Counted from the stretch's first letter, positions 54,535-63,719 are shown. The stretch is 64,000 nt of DNA from Paenibacillus sp. FJAT-26967 (GCF_001541095.1 NZ_LMXH01000001.1:694048-758047), one strand, 5' to 3'. The notes: generated by a model from the sequence alone, not told the origin. A program made the numbers and translations.

Positions 54535-54563
54535 AAAAAAGATGGCATTTTAAGCCACCTTTT
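54535..54563 (-). terminator. Terminator after the SASP gene
   Basis: Minus strand AAAAGGTGGC / GCCATCTTTT with 7-base loop and T run. Confidence 0.82.
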
Positions 54564-54596
54564 CTAGTCATGCCTAAGTATGTGTGAAGCCGACGA

Positions 54597-54824
54597 TTAG
54601 CGTCCCAGTTTGCCTGCCAGTTGCTGCTCAGCGATTTGAACCAGTCTGCGGGTAATGTGTCCACCGATCGCACCTGTATCGCGGGTAGCCATGTAACCGT
54701 AATAGCCGTCTTGAGGAATTTGAATGCCCAGTTCTTGAGCCACTTCGTATTTAAGCTGATCCAAAGCTTGGTTAGCTTGTGGTACAACCAGTGTGTTGCT
54801 GTTGCGGGATTGTCCTGCACCCAT
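54597..54824 (-). CDS. Alpha/beta-type small acid-soluble spore protein
   Basis: 75 residues. ALDQLKYEVAQELGI and the second conserved block GAIGGHITRRLVQIAEQQL are the SASP alpha/beta hallmarks, including the GPR protease site (KYEVAQELG). Coats forespore DNA and protects it from UV. ATG 54824 follows GGAGGAGGTGAT. A SigG-type promoter is upstream. Confidence 0.95.
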   Translation of the reverse strand: MGAGQSRNSNTLVVPQANQALDQLKYEVAQELGIQIPQDGYYGYMATRDTGAIGGHITRRLVQIAEQQLAGKLGR

Positions 54825-54849
54825 TGATATCACCTCCTCCGGTAAAACG

Positions 54850-54879
54850 TAGTATGAACCGTTTTGTAAAAAATACTCG
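54850..54879 (-). promoter_or_regulatory. SigG-type promoter of the SASP gene
   Basis: Minus strand -10 CATACTA (54850-54856, perfect CATNHTA), 17-base spacer, -35 CGAGTA (54874-54879, one mismatch to GHATR). Confidence 0.65.
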
Positions 54880-55104
54880 TAAAATTAAAAAAATTGTTCT
54901 TTTTTTGAAAAGAGCGGAATTATCAATGTCGAAATGGCTGATTCCCTACCCGCGCGGGATGGATCCTTACTTTTAAAAGAAACGTGTTCGTATTCGATAC
55001 GGGTTTCGGTTTGTGTTAAACTATAAGCCGGGGTTAGGGGAAGCAGAATGTCCCGCGACCTGGCTAATCGAGATGGAGCCCTTTGGTAAGGAAGGATGGA
55101 AAGA

Positions 55105-55740
55105 ATGGCCGATAAAAAGTTTTATGTCGTCTGGGTAGGAAAAACTCCGGGCATTTACAGCACCTGGGCTCAGTGTAAAGAGCAGACGGATGCCTTTCCG
55201 CAGGCTAAATACAAGTCTTATCCCTCAGAGGCGGAAGCGAGAGCAGCTTATGAACGGGGCTGGCAAAAGTCGCTTAACTTCGGTGCGAAGAAGAAAAGTG
55301 CGGGAGCGGCGGTTACACCTGCAGCGGTACCGGAGATCGATTATAACAGCCTATCCGTAGATGTCGGCTGTTCCGGCAATCCCGGGATTGTAGAATACAA
55401 AGGTGTAGATACGCAAACTGGCGAAGTAATTTTCTACCGGGGACCGATATCCAAAGGTACGAATAATATGGGCGAGTTTCTTGCGATCGTTCACGCTCTG
55501 GCCTATTTGAAGCAGCAGGGGAGCTCGAAGACGATCTATACGGATTCCATAACGGCTCTCAGCTGGATCCGCAAGAAGGAAGTTGCTTCGAACCTCGTTA
55601 GAGATTCTTCTACCGAAGAGATTTGGACACTGGTGGACCGGGCGCTGCAGTGGCTTCGTACAAATACATATCCGAATAAAATAGTAAAATGGGATACTAA
55701 AAAATGGGGCGAAATCAAAGCAGATTTCGGCCGTAAATAA
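55105..55740 (+). CDS. Viroplasmin-domain ribonuclease H
   Basis: 211 residues. The N-terminal domain (KFYVVWVGKTPGIYSTWAQC, residues 5-50) is the caulimovirus viroplasmin/hybrid-binding fold as in eukaryotic RNase H1. After an Ala/Lys linker comes an RNase HI core with catalytic Asp86 in SVDVGCSGNPG, Glu in NNMGEFLAIVHAL, Asp in IYTDSITALSW and a terminal Asp. Should remove RNA from RNA-DNA hybrids. ATG 55105 is preceded by AAGGAAGG. Confidence 0.92.
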   Translation: MADKKFYVVWVGKTPGIYSTWAQCKEQTDAFPQAKYKSYPSEAEARAAYERGWQKSLNFGAKKKSAGAAVTPAAVPEIDYNSLSVDVGCSGNPGIVEYKGVDTQTGEVIFYRGPISKGTNNMGEFLAIVHALAYLKQQGSSKTIYTDSITALSWIRKKEVASNLVRDSSTEEIWTLVDRALQWLRTNTYPNKIVKWDTKKWGEIKADFGRK

Positions 55741-55743
55741 AAG

Positions 55744-55787
55744 AAACTCTCCTCGAATGATGATGATCGTCGCGGGAGAGTTTTTTT
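55744..55787 (+). terminator. Terminator after the RNase H gene
   Basis: AAACTCTCC/GGGAGAGTTT with 21-base loop and seven T. Confidence 0.85.
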
Positions 55788-55802
55788 GTACAAAAAAATA
55801 AA

Positions 55803-55831
55803 TTGACGAAAACAGCGAACAGCAGTATCAT
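55803..55831 (+). promoter_or_regulatory. SigA promoter of the sugar ABC operon
   Basis: TTGACG (55803-55808), exactly 17 bases, TATCAT (55826-55831). Expected start near 55838, inside the inverted repeat. Confidence 0.75.
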
Positions 55832-55835
55832 ATGC

Positions 55836-55864
55836 TTTAATCCAACTGGATCACTTGGATTAAA
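55836..55864 (+). promoter_or_regulatory. Operator-like inverted repeat over the start site
   Basis: TTTAATCCAA (55836-55845), 9-base spacer, TTGGATTAAA (55855-55864), perfect 10-bp arms. A second ATCCA/TGGAT dyad overlaps it. Position over +1 implies repression. Confidence 0.65.
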
Positions 55865-55911
55865 GGGATGAAAACTTACAGAAAATGAGACTAACGGGGG
55901 AGAGGTTACCA

Positions 55912-57012
55912 ATGAAAGGAATACGTAAATTAGTACATACGGCAACTGTGATGATCCTCATCATCGGACTGCTCGCGGCATGCGGCAAACCAGCTGCCGA
56001 AACAACTGCTAATGCAGGAAAAACCCAAGAAAGCACAAAAGACAATAAAGGCGCGCTTGCTGATAAAAAAATAGCGCTGATTATGCGTCAGAATCTCGGC
56101 ACATTCTCGGCTCAATATGTAGAAGGCGTTAAGGAACAAGCCGCTAAGCTCGGCGGAAAAGTAACGGTTATCCCTGCGGACGGAGACTTAGCTAAGATGT
56201 CCTCTAATCTGGATGCCGCTATTAACCAGAAGTTCGACGGCATTCTGCTCGATCACGGCACGGCTGAGGCTTTGCAGGCCGGTGTTCAGAAGGCGGTCGA
56301 GAAGAAGATTCCGATTATCGCCTTCGATTCCAACATCAAGGGAGAAGGCATTGTAGCTCTGGAGCAGAATGACCAGAAGATGGCGGAGCTTACTCTGGGT
56401 CAGCTCGGTAAGGATGCAGGCAACAAAGGCAATATCGTAAAGGTATGGGTAGCAGGCTTCCCTCCTATGGAGAGCCGTGAGATCGCCTACAAAGCATTTA
56501 TGAATTCCAACAAAGAAATTAAAGAGATCGGGAAGTTCGGTAACGCGCAAAACCCTGCTCTTGATACGCAGGCTCAAATGGAAGCTTTGTTGAAGAAGTA
56601 TCCGAACAAGGGTGACATCACCGCCGTATGGGCTGCCTGGGACGAGTTCGCCAAAGGTGCCGCACGTGCGATTCAGCAGGCTGGACGCAATGAAATTAAA
56701 GTATACGGAATTGATATGAGTGACGAGGATCTGCAAATGATCCAAGATCCGAACAGCCCTTGGGTTGCATCGGCCGCAGTGGATCCGAAAGATATCGGCC
56801 GTATTCAGGTTCGTTACTTGTATCAGAAGCTTAACGGCGATAAGACGCCGGAGAAAGTCGTACTGGAGCCGGTTTACGTATCGCGTGATCAGCTCCCCAA
56901 GGATAAGAAGCTGACGACTGATCAGCTCAGCGAATATGTGAAGGGCTGGGGGAACAGCCAGCAAGGTTACACGGACTGGATGAAAGAACTGGAGAAGCAA
57001 TCCGTTAAATAA
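55912..57012 (+). CDS. Ribose-type sugar-binding lipoprotein
   Basis: 366 residues. Lipobox GLLAAC with Cys24, then a Peripla_BP_4 domain (AQYVEGVKEQAAKLGGKVTV, FDGILLDHGTAEAL, KVYGIDMSDEDLQMI). Same class as RbsB, XylF and other CUT2 binding proteins; the sugar cannot be named. ATG at 55912 has GGGGGAGAGG 6 bases upstream; ATG 55885 lacks a site. First of three operon genes. Confidence 0.92.
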   Translation: MKGIRKLVHTATVMILIIGLLAACGKPAAETTANAGKTQESTKDNKGALADKKIALIMRQNLGTFSAQYVEGVKEQAAKLGGKVTVIPADGDLAKMSSNLDAAINQKFDGILLDHGTAEALQAGVQKAVEKKIPIIAFDSNIKGEGIVALEQNDQKMAELTLGQLGKDAGNKGNIVKVWVAGFPPMESREIAYKAFMNSNKEIKEIGKFGNAQNPALDTQAQMEALLKKYPNKGDITAVWAAWDEFAKGAARAIQQAGRNEIKVYGIDMSDEDLQMIQDPNSPWVASAAVDPKDIGRIQVRYLYQKLNGDKTPEKVVLEPVYVSRDQLPKDKKLTTDQLSEYVKGWGNSQQGYTDWMKELEKQSVK

Positions 57013-57085
57013 AAAAGCAATACGTGCAGTCCCATCGGGTTATTGACGATGGGACTACGGCGTTCAAGGAGGAGAGCGGTTCAAC

Positions 57086-58606
57086 ATGGCGACGACTTCA
57101 CAATCCTTGCTGCATATGAAGGGCATCACTAAATCATTCCCTGGCGTACGGGCATTATCAGCTGTCGACTTTGAGCTAAGAGGCGGCGAAGTACACGGTC
57201 TTCTGGGAGCCAACGGAGCGGGGAAAAGCACCTTGATGAAGGTGCTGTCGGGTGCTTATCTTGCCGACGAGGGGGCAATCACGGTAGAAGGTAAGCCGGT
57301 ACAGATTTCTTCCCCCAAGGATGCGATGCGGCACGGAATTTACTGTGTGTATCAGGAAGTAGACACGGCTCTCGTGCCGGAGCTGACAGTTGCGGAGAAT
57401 GTACTGCTGGACAGAATCGCGAACGGGCGCACCTGGCTGCGCTGGGGAGCATTGAACCGGGAGGCCGCGAAGATCCTTACGATGATCGGATCGGACATCC
57501 CGGTTCGTCTGAAAGTATCCCAGCTTACCATTGCCCAGAAGCAGCTTGTCCTGCTCGCGCGTGCAATTGCACATGAAGCACGGTACATTATTTTTGACGA
57601 GCCGACCGCGCCCTTAAGTCTGGAGGAGTCGGAGCAGCTTTTCGCGATCATGGAGCGTCTGAAGGCAGGGGGAGTCGGGTGCGTCTTCATATCGCACCGG
57701 CTTGCCGAAGTGACCCGTATCTGCGACCGGATCACAGTGATGCGTGACGGGAGCCATGTCTTGACGAGATCTGCCAAGGATGCGGACCACGCAGAGATCA
57801 TCGAGACTATGCTCGGCAAAACCTTCGCCGAGGAATTCCCTAAGCTTCCGGCGAAGCTCGGCGGAACGGTGCTTGAAGTGACCGGCCTGCACCGGGGAAC
57901 GAAGGTTCGCGGCGTGGACCTGTCACTTCGCGAGGGCGAAATCCTCGGCATCGTCGGGCTCGTCGGAGCCGGCAAAACCGAGCTCAGCCGGCTGTTGTTC
58001 GGAGCCGACCGCGCTGATGGCGGCGAAGTCGTCCTGCGCGGCAAGCGTCTGAGGCTCTCAGAGCCGGAGGACGCCGTACGCGCAGGGATCGTGCTTGTGC
58101 CTGAGGAGCGGCGCAAGCAGGGCGTGCTCGTCGATGAATCGGTTCAGCACAACTTGTCGCTGCCGATTCTCCGGCGCCTGAGCGCTGCGGGTTTCATCCG
58201 CAGGCGGGAAGAACGCAGCCATGCGGAGCGGCTGATCGGCCAGCTCGGCGTGAAGCCCGCGCTGCCCGGCCGCGCGGTCAAGCATCTGAGCGGAGGCAAC
58301 CAGCAGAAGGTAGCCGTCGGCAAATGGCTGCCGACCGATGCGGCCGTATACATGTTCGATGAGCCGACGAAGGGCGTGGATGTCGGAGCGAAGAGCGATA
58401 TCTTCCGGCTGATCGGCCAGCTGGCGCAGGAGGGCAAGGGCGTCATTTACCTTTCCTGCGAAATATCTGAAATTCTCGGCATCGCCGACCGTATTCTGGT
58501 CATGAGCTACGGCCGTATAACGGGAGAGCTCAGCCGGGAAGAAGCCACGGCGGAAGCCATTCTAACATATGCTAGCGCAGGGGAGGCCGAACGAGTTGAA
58601 GGATAA
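57086..58606 (+). CDS. Sugar ABC transporter ATPase with two nucleotide-binding domains
   Basis: 506 residues, RbsA/MglA type. First domain: GANGAGKST, YIIFDEPTAPLS. Second domain: degenerate Walker A GLVGAGKTE (as typical), signature LSGGNQQKVAVGKWL, MFDEPTKGVDVG. The C-terminal half is GC-rich. GGAGGAG precedes the ATG. Energises the CUT2 importer with the permease whose start lies inside its last codons. Confidence 0.94.
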   Translation: MATTSQSLLHMKGITKSFPGVRALSAVDFELRGGEVHGLLGANGAGKSTLMKVLSGAYLADEGAITVEGKPVQISSPKDAMRHGIYCVYQEVDTALVPELTVAENVLLDRIANGRTWLRWGALNREAAKILTMIGSDIPVRLKVSQLTIAQKQLVLLARAIAHEARYIIFDEPTAPLSLEESEQLFAIMERLKAGGVGCVFISHRLAEVTRICDRITVMRDGSHVLTRSAKDADHAEIIETMLGKTFAEEFPKLPAKLGGTVLEVTGLHRGTKVRGVDLSLREGEILGIVGLVGAGKTELSRLLFGADRADGGEVVLRGKRLRLSEPEDAVRAGIVLVPEERRKQGVLVDESVQHNLSLPILRRLSAAGFIRRREERSHAERLIGQLGVKPALPGRAVKHLSGGNQQKVAVGKWLPTDAAVYMFDEPTKGVDVGAKSDIFRLIGQLAQEGKGVIYLSCEISEILGIADRILVMSYGRITGELSREEATAEAILTYASAGEAERVEG

Positions 58607-59582
58607 GCTACTTGACATTTCGTTCCGATACGGGACACTAGTTGTCATCGCGGTTGTTTTTATATTCTTTTCAATCATTAATCCGAATTTCTTGTCGTAT
58701 GATAATATTTTTGATATTTTGCGTTCCATTTCTATCGTTACTTTCGTTGCAATCGGAGTTACGTTGTCTCAGATTGTGGATGGATTTGATTTGTCAGTAG
58801 GCTCCACCGTTTCACTGACAACTGTAGTTGCCGCTTCCTTGATGGTCTGGTATGAGCAGCCTCTTATCGTGGTCCTGACCGTGCCGCTCGCGATCGGTAT
58901 AGCGATCGGTCTGCTGAATGCTTTCCTGATTGTGAAGGTGCGTATTCCCGATTTGCTTGCAACGCTGACTGTGATGTACACCATTGCAGGTGTACACAAG
59001 ACTTACACCCAAGGGTTCTCCGTCTACAATAATATGCCCATGCCGGATGGATCGACGGCCCCAGGCGTCGTGTCGGAGAGCTTCAAATGGCTGGGACAAG
59101 GCAAGGTGCTGGGCTTGCCGGTTCCCGTTATTCTGATGATCGTGGCCGTTGTTGCCGTACACATCTTCCTGACTTATACACGCTGGGGCCGTCAGCTCTA
59201 TATAACGGGCGGCAACCGCGAAGCGGCCAGACTGTCCGGGATTCCGGTGAACCGTGTGCGTACGGCGGCCTACGTGCTGTCGGGGCTCTTTGCCGCTGTA
59301 GGAGGCATACTGTTCGCGGCCCGTATTGGTTCGGGTCAAATTGATGCGGGAGTACCGCTGCTGATGGAGTCGGTAGCCGCTGTGTTTGTAGGCTATTCCG
59401 TGCTTGGCGCGGGCAAACCAAATGTAATTGGTACGTTCTTCGGTGCGGTGCTCATCGGAATTCTCCTTAACGGACTGACAATGCTGAACGTTCCTTATTT
59501 CTCTTTTGACATTATTAAGGGCGGGGTGCTTGTGCTGGCTCTTGCGGTTACATTCGTTCATTTGAATCGCCGCAAAGCCTGA
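58596..59582 (+). CDS. Sugar ABC transporter permease (CUT2)
   Basis: 328 residues, BPD_transp_2 family, about nine membrane helices; GVTLSQIVDGFDLSVGSTVS and YTRWGRQLYITGGNREAARL are family motifs. TTG start at 58596, 9 bases after GGGGAGG and inside the ATPase gene (11-base overlap). Only one permease, so it should act as homodimer. No kinase, isomerase or regulator follows. Confidence 0.92.
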   Translation: MKDKLLDISFRYGTLVVIAVVFIFFSIINPNFLSYDNIFDILRSISIVTFVAIGVTLSQIVDGFDLSVGSTVSLTTVVAASLMVWYEQPLIVVLTVPLAIGIAIGLLNAFLIVKVRIPDLLATLTVMYTIAGVHKTYTQGFSVYNNMPMPDGSTAPGVVSESFKWLGQGKVLGLPVPVILMIVAVVAVHIFLTYTRWGRQLYITGGNREAARLSGIPVNRVRTAAYVLSGLFAAVGGILFAARIGSGQIDAGVPLLMESVAAVFVGYSVLGAGKPNVIGTFFGAVLIGILLNGLTMLNVPYFSFDIIKGGVLVLALAVTFVHLNRRKA

Positions 59583-59656
59583 CCAGGTGCAGTACGGATG
59601 AATGAAGTTCCGGCAGTTCCGGATAACCGGATACTTCCATACGTATTAAGAGCGGG

Positions 59657-59697
59657 GGCATACATGAAGCGGATTTCCGCTTTGCGTATGCCTTTTT
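59657..59697 (+). terminator. Terminator of the CUT2 operon
   Basis: GGCATAC/GTATGCC with inner AGCGGA/TCCGCT and a T run. The rest of the 59583-59890 gap shows nothing else. Confidence 0.82.
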
Positions 59698-59890
59698 GCA
59701 TACTCGAGAATTCCGGATTCAAAGGTCGATCGGCAGGGATTAAGAAGTTACAAAATGATGGAAAAATGTAACCGTTGGCGATGGAACAAAAGCCGGGAAA
59801 AGAACGTTATAGGAAGAGAACCATAGACTTGAAAGAGATGAAGCCTGCCGATTGCCGATTCAGAGGCTTTCATGAGAGGACGGATTGAAC

Positions 59891-60586
59891 GTGAGGAAAA
59901 GAATGTTTGCTCTGGGCTTAACGGTAGGTATTGCCCTGACGAGTACGACAGCTGTGTTTGCGGCGGATTTTGTCAAAGCGTACCTTTACCCGGTGAAGCT
60001 GGTGATTAACGGGCAGGCGCAGAATATGCCTCCTAGCTCCGGTGTGTTGAATTACAACAACCAGGCGTATGTGCCGCTGCGTTTTGTAGGCGAAAAGCTG
60101 GGTGTGAAAGTAGGTTATGAGGAGGGGGCGAAGGTGGAGGATACCGAGACCACTCTAGATACTCCGAGCCGGGGAAAGGATCCTGAGCGTATACATCCAC
60201 CTGTTCTCGATCAAGATTTTATCGCGCAGGCAAGCAAGGGGAAGCTTAAGGGAATCGAGATAGAACTGAATACCCCAAAAAGAGAGCTACTGAAGAAATG
60301 GGGCGTACCTGATGAAATTGGCGAGGTGCATAGTGAATTTTACCGGTACGGCAATGTGACGCTGTATTTCTCTGCCGATGATGTGGTTCGTGTTATAGAT
60401 GTTAAGCTGGATCTTGCTCCTGCGCAGGTAAGGTCAGTGATGGGGAAAGCAGATTATGACGGGATGAGTGAAGGCGGGTATGAGGAATATATGCTCGGAT
60501 ACCAGGCGGGAGTCAACTATCTGTACTTTACTTTCCAGGCGGAGAATTCCACAAACGGCAAGCTGCGCTTTAAAAATCCGATGTAA
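59891..60586 (+). CDS. Secreted copper-amine-oxidase-N-like protein
   Basis: 231 residues. Signal peptide (MFALGLTVGIALTSTTAVFA), then a copper amine oxidase N-terminal-like domain (VKLVINGQAQNMPPSSGVLN, YVPLRFVGEKLGVKV), despite the name a wall-associated domain in Paenibacillus. The second half (IEIELNTPKRELLKKWGVPD, VRSVMGKADYDGMSEGGYEE) resembles DUF4309. GTG 59891 is preferred over TTG 59885 because AGAGGA is 10 rather than 4 bases away. Confidence 0.85.
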   Translation: MRKRMFALGLTVGIALTSTTAVFAADFVKAYLYPVKLVINGQAQNMPPSSGVLNYNNQAYVPLRFVGEKLGVKVGYEEGAKVEDTETTLDTPSRGKDPERIHPPVLDQDFIAQASKGKLKGIEIELNTPKRELLKKWGVPDEIGEVHSEFYRYGNVTLYFSADDVVRVIDVKLDLAPAQVRSVMGKADYDGMSEGGYEEYMLGYQAGVNYLYFTFQAENSTNGKLRFKNPM

Positions 60587-60615
60587 GCGTCTTTGCTAAG
60601 AAATAAAGAAATTTG

Positions 60616-60666
60616 AAAAGGCCTACCCTTAGCACCGATTTGGCTGCTTCCAGGTATGCCTTTTTT
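60616..60666 (+). terminator. Terminator
   Basis: AAAAGGC-TACC/GGTA-GCCTTTT with a 26-base loop and T run. Confidence 0.78.
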
Positions 60667-60716
60667 GCTTTGTATGACCTGCGCAGGTATGGATTGCAGT
60701 CTGATGCCCTAAGCTA

Positions 60717-60833
60717 TTAAAAACGCATGTAGAACAACCAGGCGATACTGCCTGCGAAAGCGCCTGCCGTTATGGAAACGCAAATCCAACCGTTCTGCAG
60801 CAGTTTACGGAGCGATGTAAGCCAGTTCTGCAT
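60717..60833 (-). CDS. Small membrane protein (38 residues)
   Basis: Starts MQNWLTSLRKLLQNGWICVS and ends ITAGAFAGSIAWLFYMRF: short amphipathic basic part and one membrane helix with small residues. GAGGAGG lies 9 bases before the ATG at 60833, the best ribosome binding site among the tiny ORFs here. Divergent from the AI-2E exporter gene. Role unknown. Confidence 0.6.
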   Translation of the reverse strand: MQNWLTSLRKLLQNGWICVSITAGAFAGSIAWLFYMRF

Positions 60834-60900
60834 GAGCACGGTCCTCCTCTATTCTATGTTTACCATAATAGGTGAGGCGCTGCTGTGTCGTTGGAAAATT

Positions 60901-60930
60901 TTGCAGTTCTACAGAAAAAGATGATAAAAT
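60901..60930 (+). promoter_or_regulatory. Candidate promoter for the AI-2E family gene
   Basis: TTGCAG (60901-60906), 18-base spacer, TAAAAT (60925-60930); about 105 bases before the start codon. Confidence 0.5.
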
Positions 60931-61035
60931 AAACGGAACTATATCCGAAACTATTCGTTATACTATATAGTAAAGGTGAATAGATATGGGCTGTCAGACC
61001 CATGAGTTTGTGAAGATAGGAGAGCACCCCGGTAT

Positions 61036-62094
61036 ATGTTTACAAAAGACTTCTTTCAAAGCAAAGGTTTCAGAAGAATTTTGATTTTTGCCCTGCTCGC
61101 GGTCATTCTTTATTTGATGCGGAGTATGATCAATCTTATTCTATTGACGTTCATTTTCGCATTTCTGATGGATCGTCTGCAGACCTTCGTGTCCTCGCGG
61201 CTTAATCGTTTTGTAAGAGTGGACCGAAGGTGGATTGTTGTAGTCTCGTATGTGGTGTTTCTATCTGTTCTAGTTGTAGCCGTGTATCGCTATTTTCCGG
61301 TTGTTGCTAATCAGGTATCGCAAGTTGTCAGCCAGCTTTATGAATTTTATACACAGCCGCAAGATAATGAAGTGCTCAGCTACATCGTGAATCTTGTGAA
61401 GCCTTATGTGGAACAGTCCGAGATATCCAAGTACATGAATCAAGGATTCGGTTTCGTATTCAAATCGGTGACGGATATCGGCAAAGTGCTCATGCAGTTA
61501 TTTATCGCACTGATGCTCAGCTTGTTCTTCCTGCTGGAGAAACCGAGAATTATCCGGTTCACGGCACGTTTTAAACAAAGCAAGATTGCTCCTTTTTACG
61601 AAGAGGTTGCCTTTTTCGGAAGCCGTTTTGTTCAATCGTTCGGTAAGGTGCTGGAAGCCCAGTTTATTATTGCTCTCGTCAATGGCATTTTGTCCGTGAT
61701 CGCTCTGTGGATCATGGGTTTCCCGCAGTTAATCGGACTCGGAATCATGATCTTCCTGCTGGGCCTGATTCCCGTAGCGGGTGTCCTGATTTCTCTTATT
61801 CCGCTGTGTACGATCGCGTACAGCATCGGCGGGATTATGATGGTCGTGTATGTGCTCATCATGATTGCCGTGCTTCATGCGCTTGAGAGCTATATGCTGA
61901 ATCCTAAACTTATGTCGGCTAAAACAAATCTCCCTGTATTTTACACGTTTATCGTGCTGATTTTCTCGGAGCACTTTATGGGAGTGTGGGGGCTAATTAT
62001 CGGTATCCCGATTTTCATGTTCCTGCTCGATGTAACGGCTGTTACACGTGATAATGATAATGATACCCAAGTAAAAACAAAACCAGTGGTGTGA
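61036..62094 (+). CDS. AI-2E family transporter
   Basis: 352 residues, about eight membrane helices with a soluble region at about 85-150. The motif stretch EAQFIIALVNGILSVIALWI and LGLIPVAGVLISLIPLCTIA is typical of the AI-2E/PerM family, whose members export autoinducer-2 or act as Na+/H+ antiporters; substrate unknown. GGAGAGC upstream. Terminator follows. Confidence 0.9.
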   Translation: MFTKDFFQSKGFRRILIFALLAVILYLMRSMINLILLTFIFAFLMDRLQTFVSSRLNRFVRVDRRWIVVVSYVVFLSVLVVAVYRYFPVVANQVSQVVSQLYEFYTQPQDNEVLSYIVNLVKPYVEQSEISKYMNQGFGFVFKSVTDIGKVLMQLFIALMLSLFFLLEKPRIIRFTARFKQSKIAPFYEEVAFFGSRFVQSFGKVLEAQFIIALVNGILSVIALWIMGFPQLIGLGIMIFLLGLIPVAGVLISLIPLCTIAYSIGGIMMVVYVLIMIAVLHALESYMLNPKLMSAKTNLPVFYTFIVLIFSEHFMGVWGLIIGIPIFMFLLDVTAVTRDNDNDTQVKTKPVV

Positions 62095-62134
62095 TTGTTC
62101 CGCTTGTCTGGTTTTAAACCGTGTAATATACAAG

Positions 62135-62169
62135 AAGAGCCAGTTCCTATGAGGATACTGGCTCTTTTG
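62135..62169 (+). terminator. Terminator
   Basis: AAGAGCCAGT/ACTGGCTCTT with TCCT/AGGA inside, T-rich tail. Confidence 0.85.
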
Positions 62170-62210
62170 ATTTTGGCCTTTACCTTAACTTGCCGCAGCC
62201 TTGCATCCGC

Positions 62211-63719
62211 TTATCCCGTTTGAACCGAAGACCGCTCCAGATCCTCAGCGATTAAATCAGCTGTTAATTGGCCGGATAAGGTCACCATAGGGACACCGCC
62301 ACCGGGGTGGGTAGATCCGCCCACGAAATAGAGGTTGCTCAGCTGATCACTGCGGCTCGGGATTTTGAACCCGCCATTCAACTTGCGGTCAGTAGCGACC
62401 CCGTATATGGACCCTCCATTGGAACCGTATAAGCGGCGGATATCATCGGGGGTAAAGGTATATTCAAATTCAATGCTTTCACGGAGTCCGGTAACCCCCA
62501 TCCTCTCAAGCTTGGCAAGGACAAGATCTCTATACGCGTCTTTATGCTGAGCCCATGACTCGCCTTCCTTCAGAGGAGGTACATGTGTCAGGACGAACAA
62601 ATTTTCTTTCCCTTCGGGCGCTTGTGTCGGGTCTGATTTGGATGAAATGCCGATATAGATCGTCGGATCTTCCGCAGGGATGCCTTCTTCAAAGATTTGT
62701 CGGAACTCTTGGGCCGGATCTTCCGAGAAAAAGAAGTTGTGGTGGGTGAGGTGGTCATACTTCTTATTGACACCAAGCAAGAGAACAAGGCCCGAAACGG
62801 TAGGCACGTATTTTTCTTGCAGTTTGTCGGCAGCGGTTTGCGCATAGGACTGTTCATTCAACAGCGTTCGATGGGTGGGGATCGCTTCCAGATTGGAAAC
62901 AATAAGGTCCGCAGGGATGCTCTCCCCATTCTCCAGGAGTACGCCAGTTGCACGATTTCCTTCCGTCACGATCTGCCGGACAGCGGCCTGAGTTCTGATC
63001 TTAACGCCAAGCTCTCCGCACAGCTTCCGCATTCCTTCGGCGATGTTGTACATGCCGCCTTCTACATAATAGATACCTAATCCGAGCTGCACGTATACAA
63101 GCTGGTGAAGGATAGCAGGCGCCTGATAGGGAGAAGAGCCTATGTACATAATGAAAAAGTTGAACAACTGCTGCAAATGCTTGTTTTTAAGAAATTTGCC
63201 TGTGATTTGATCCATGGATTTGAGAGGATTCATAGCGAGCAAGTCTTTCAAGGTGTGCAGGCTGCGCATATCGCCGAGACCCGACAGACTGCGCTTGTAG
63301 AAGCTTTTCTGAGTAAGCTCATACATTTCCTGACAGTAACTTACATAAGTGAGGAAAGAGGAGGCGTCTGCCGGTGAAATACGCTGAATTTCGCTTAACA
63401 GGGCGGGCAGGTCGCTTGAAATATCCAGCTGTTCACCATCTTCGAAAAAAGTACGCCACTGGGGTTCGACACGAACAAACTTCATGTAATCATGGACGCT
63501 GCGGCCTGCGCTTGCGAAAAGCTGCTCCAGCACCCATGGCATTGTCAGAATAGACGGGCCAGTGTCGAATGTATAACCTTGGCCGCTGCGCTGATTCAGC
63601 TTGCCGCCCACTCTTTCACTTTTCTCCAGGACCATAACCTGATGTCCGTCCGCGGCTAACCGAATTGCTGCCGATAACCCGCCCAGTCCGCCTCCAATAA
63701 CTACGACTTCCTGTTTCAT
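62211..63719 (-). CDS. CrtI/CrtN-type carotenoid desaturase family protein
   Basis: 502-residue flavoprotein. N-terminal FAD Rossmann motif VVIGGGLGGLSAAIRLAADG, family block GYTFDTGPSILTMPW, and the C-terminal VGGSTHPGGGVPMVTLSGQL. This is the phytoene/diapophytoene desaturase superfamily (CrtI, CrtN, CrtP); in Bacillales usually acting on C30 carotenoids, but desaturase and oxidase branches cannot be told apart by eye. AGGAGG 10 bases before the ATG. No crtM or crtB in the window. Confidence 0.9.
   Translation of the reverse strand: MKQEVVVIGGGLGGLSAAIRLAADGHQVMVLEKSERVGGKLNQRSGQGYTFDTGPSILTMPWVLEQLFASAGRSVHDYMKFVRVEPQWRTFFEDGEQLDISSDLPALLSEIQRISPADASSFLTYVSYCQEMYELTQKSFYKRSLSGLGDMRSLHTLKDLLAMNPLKSMDQITGKFLKNKHLQQLFNFFIMYIGSSPYQAPAILHQLVYVQLGLGIYYVEGGMYNIAEGMRKLCGELGVKIRTQAAVRQIVTEGNRATGVLLENGESIPADLIVSNLEAIPTHRTLLNEQSYAQTAADKLQEKYVPTVSGLVLLLGVNKKYDHLTHHNFFFSEDPAQEFRQIFEEGIPAEDPTIYIGISSKSDPTQAPEGKENLFVLTHVPPLKEGESWAQHKDAYRDLVLAKLERMGVTGLRESIEFEYTFTPDDIRRLYGSNGGSIYGVATDRKLNGGFKIPSRSDQLSNLYFVGGSTHPGGGVPMVTLSGQLTADLIAEDLERSSVQTG

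Noticed and set aside
54854-54976. Short frame ending in MSKWLIPYPRGMDPYF
   Set aside because: No ribosome binding site, and its start lies in the SigG promoter of the SASP gene.
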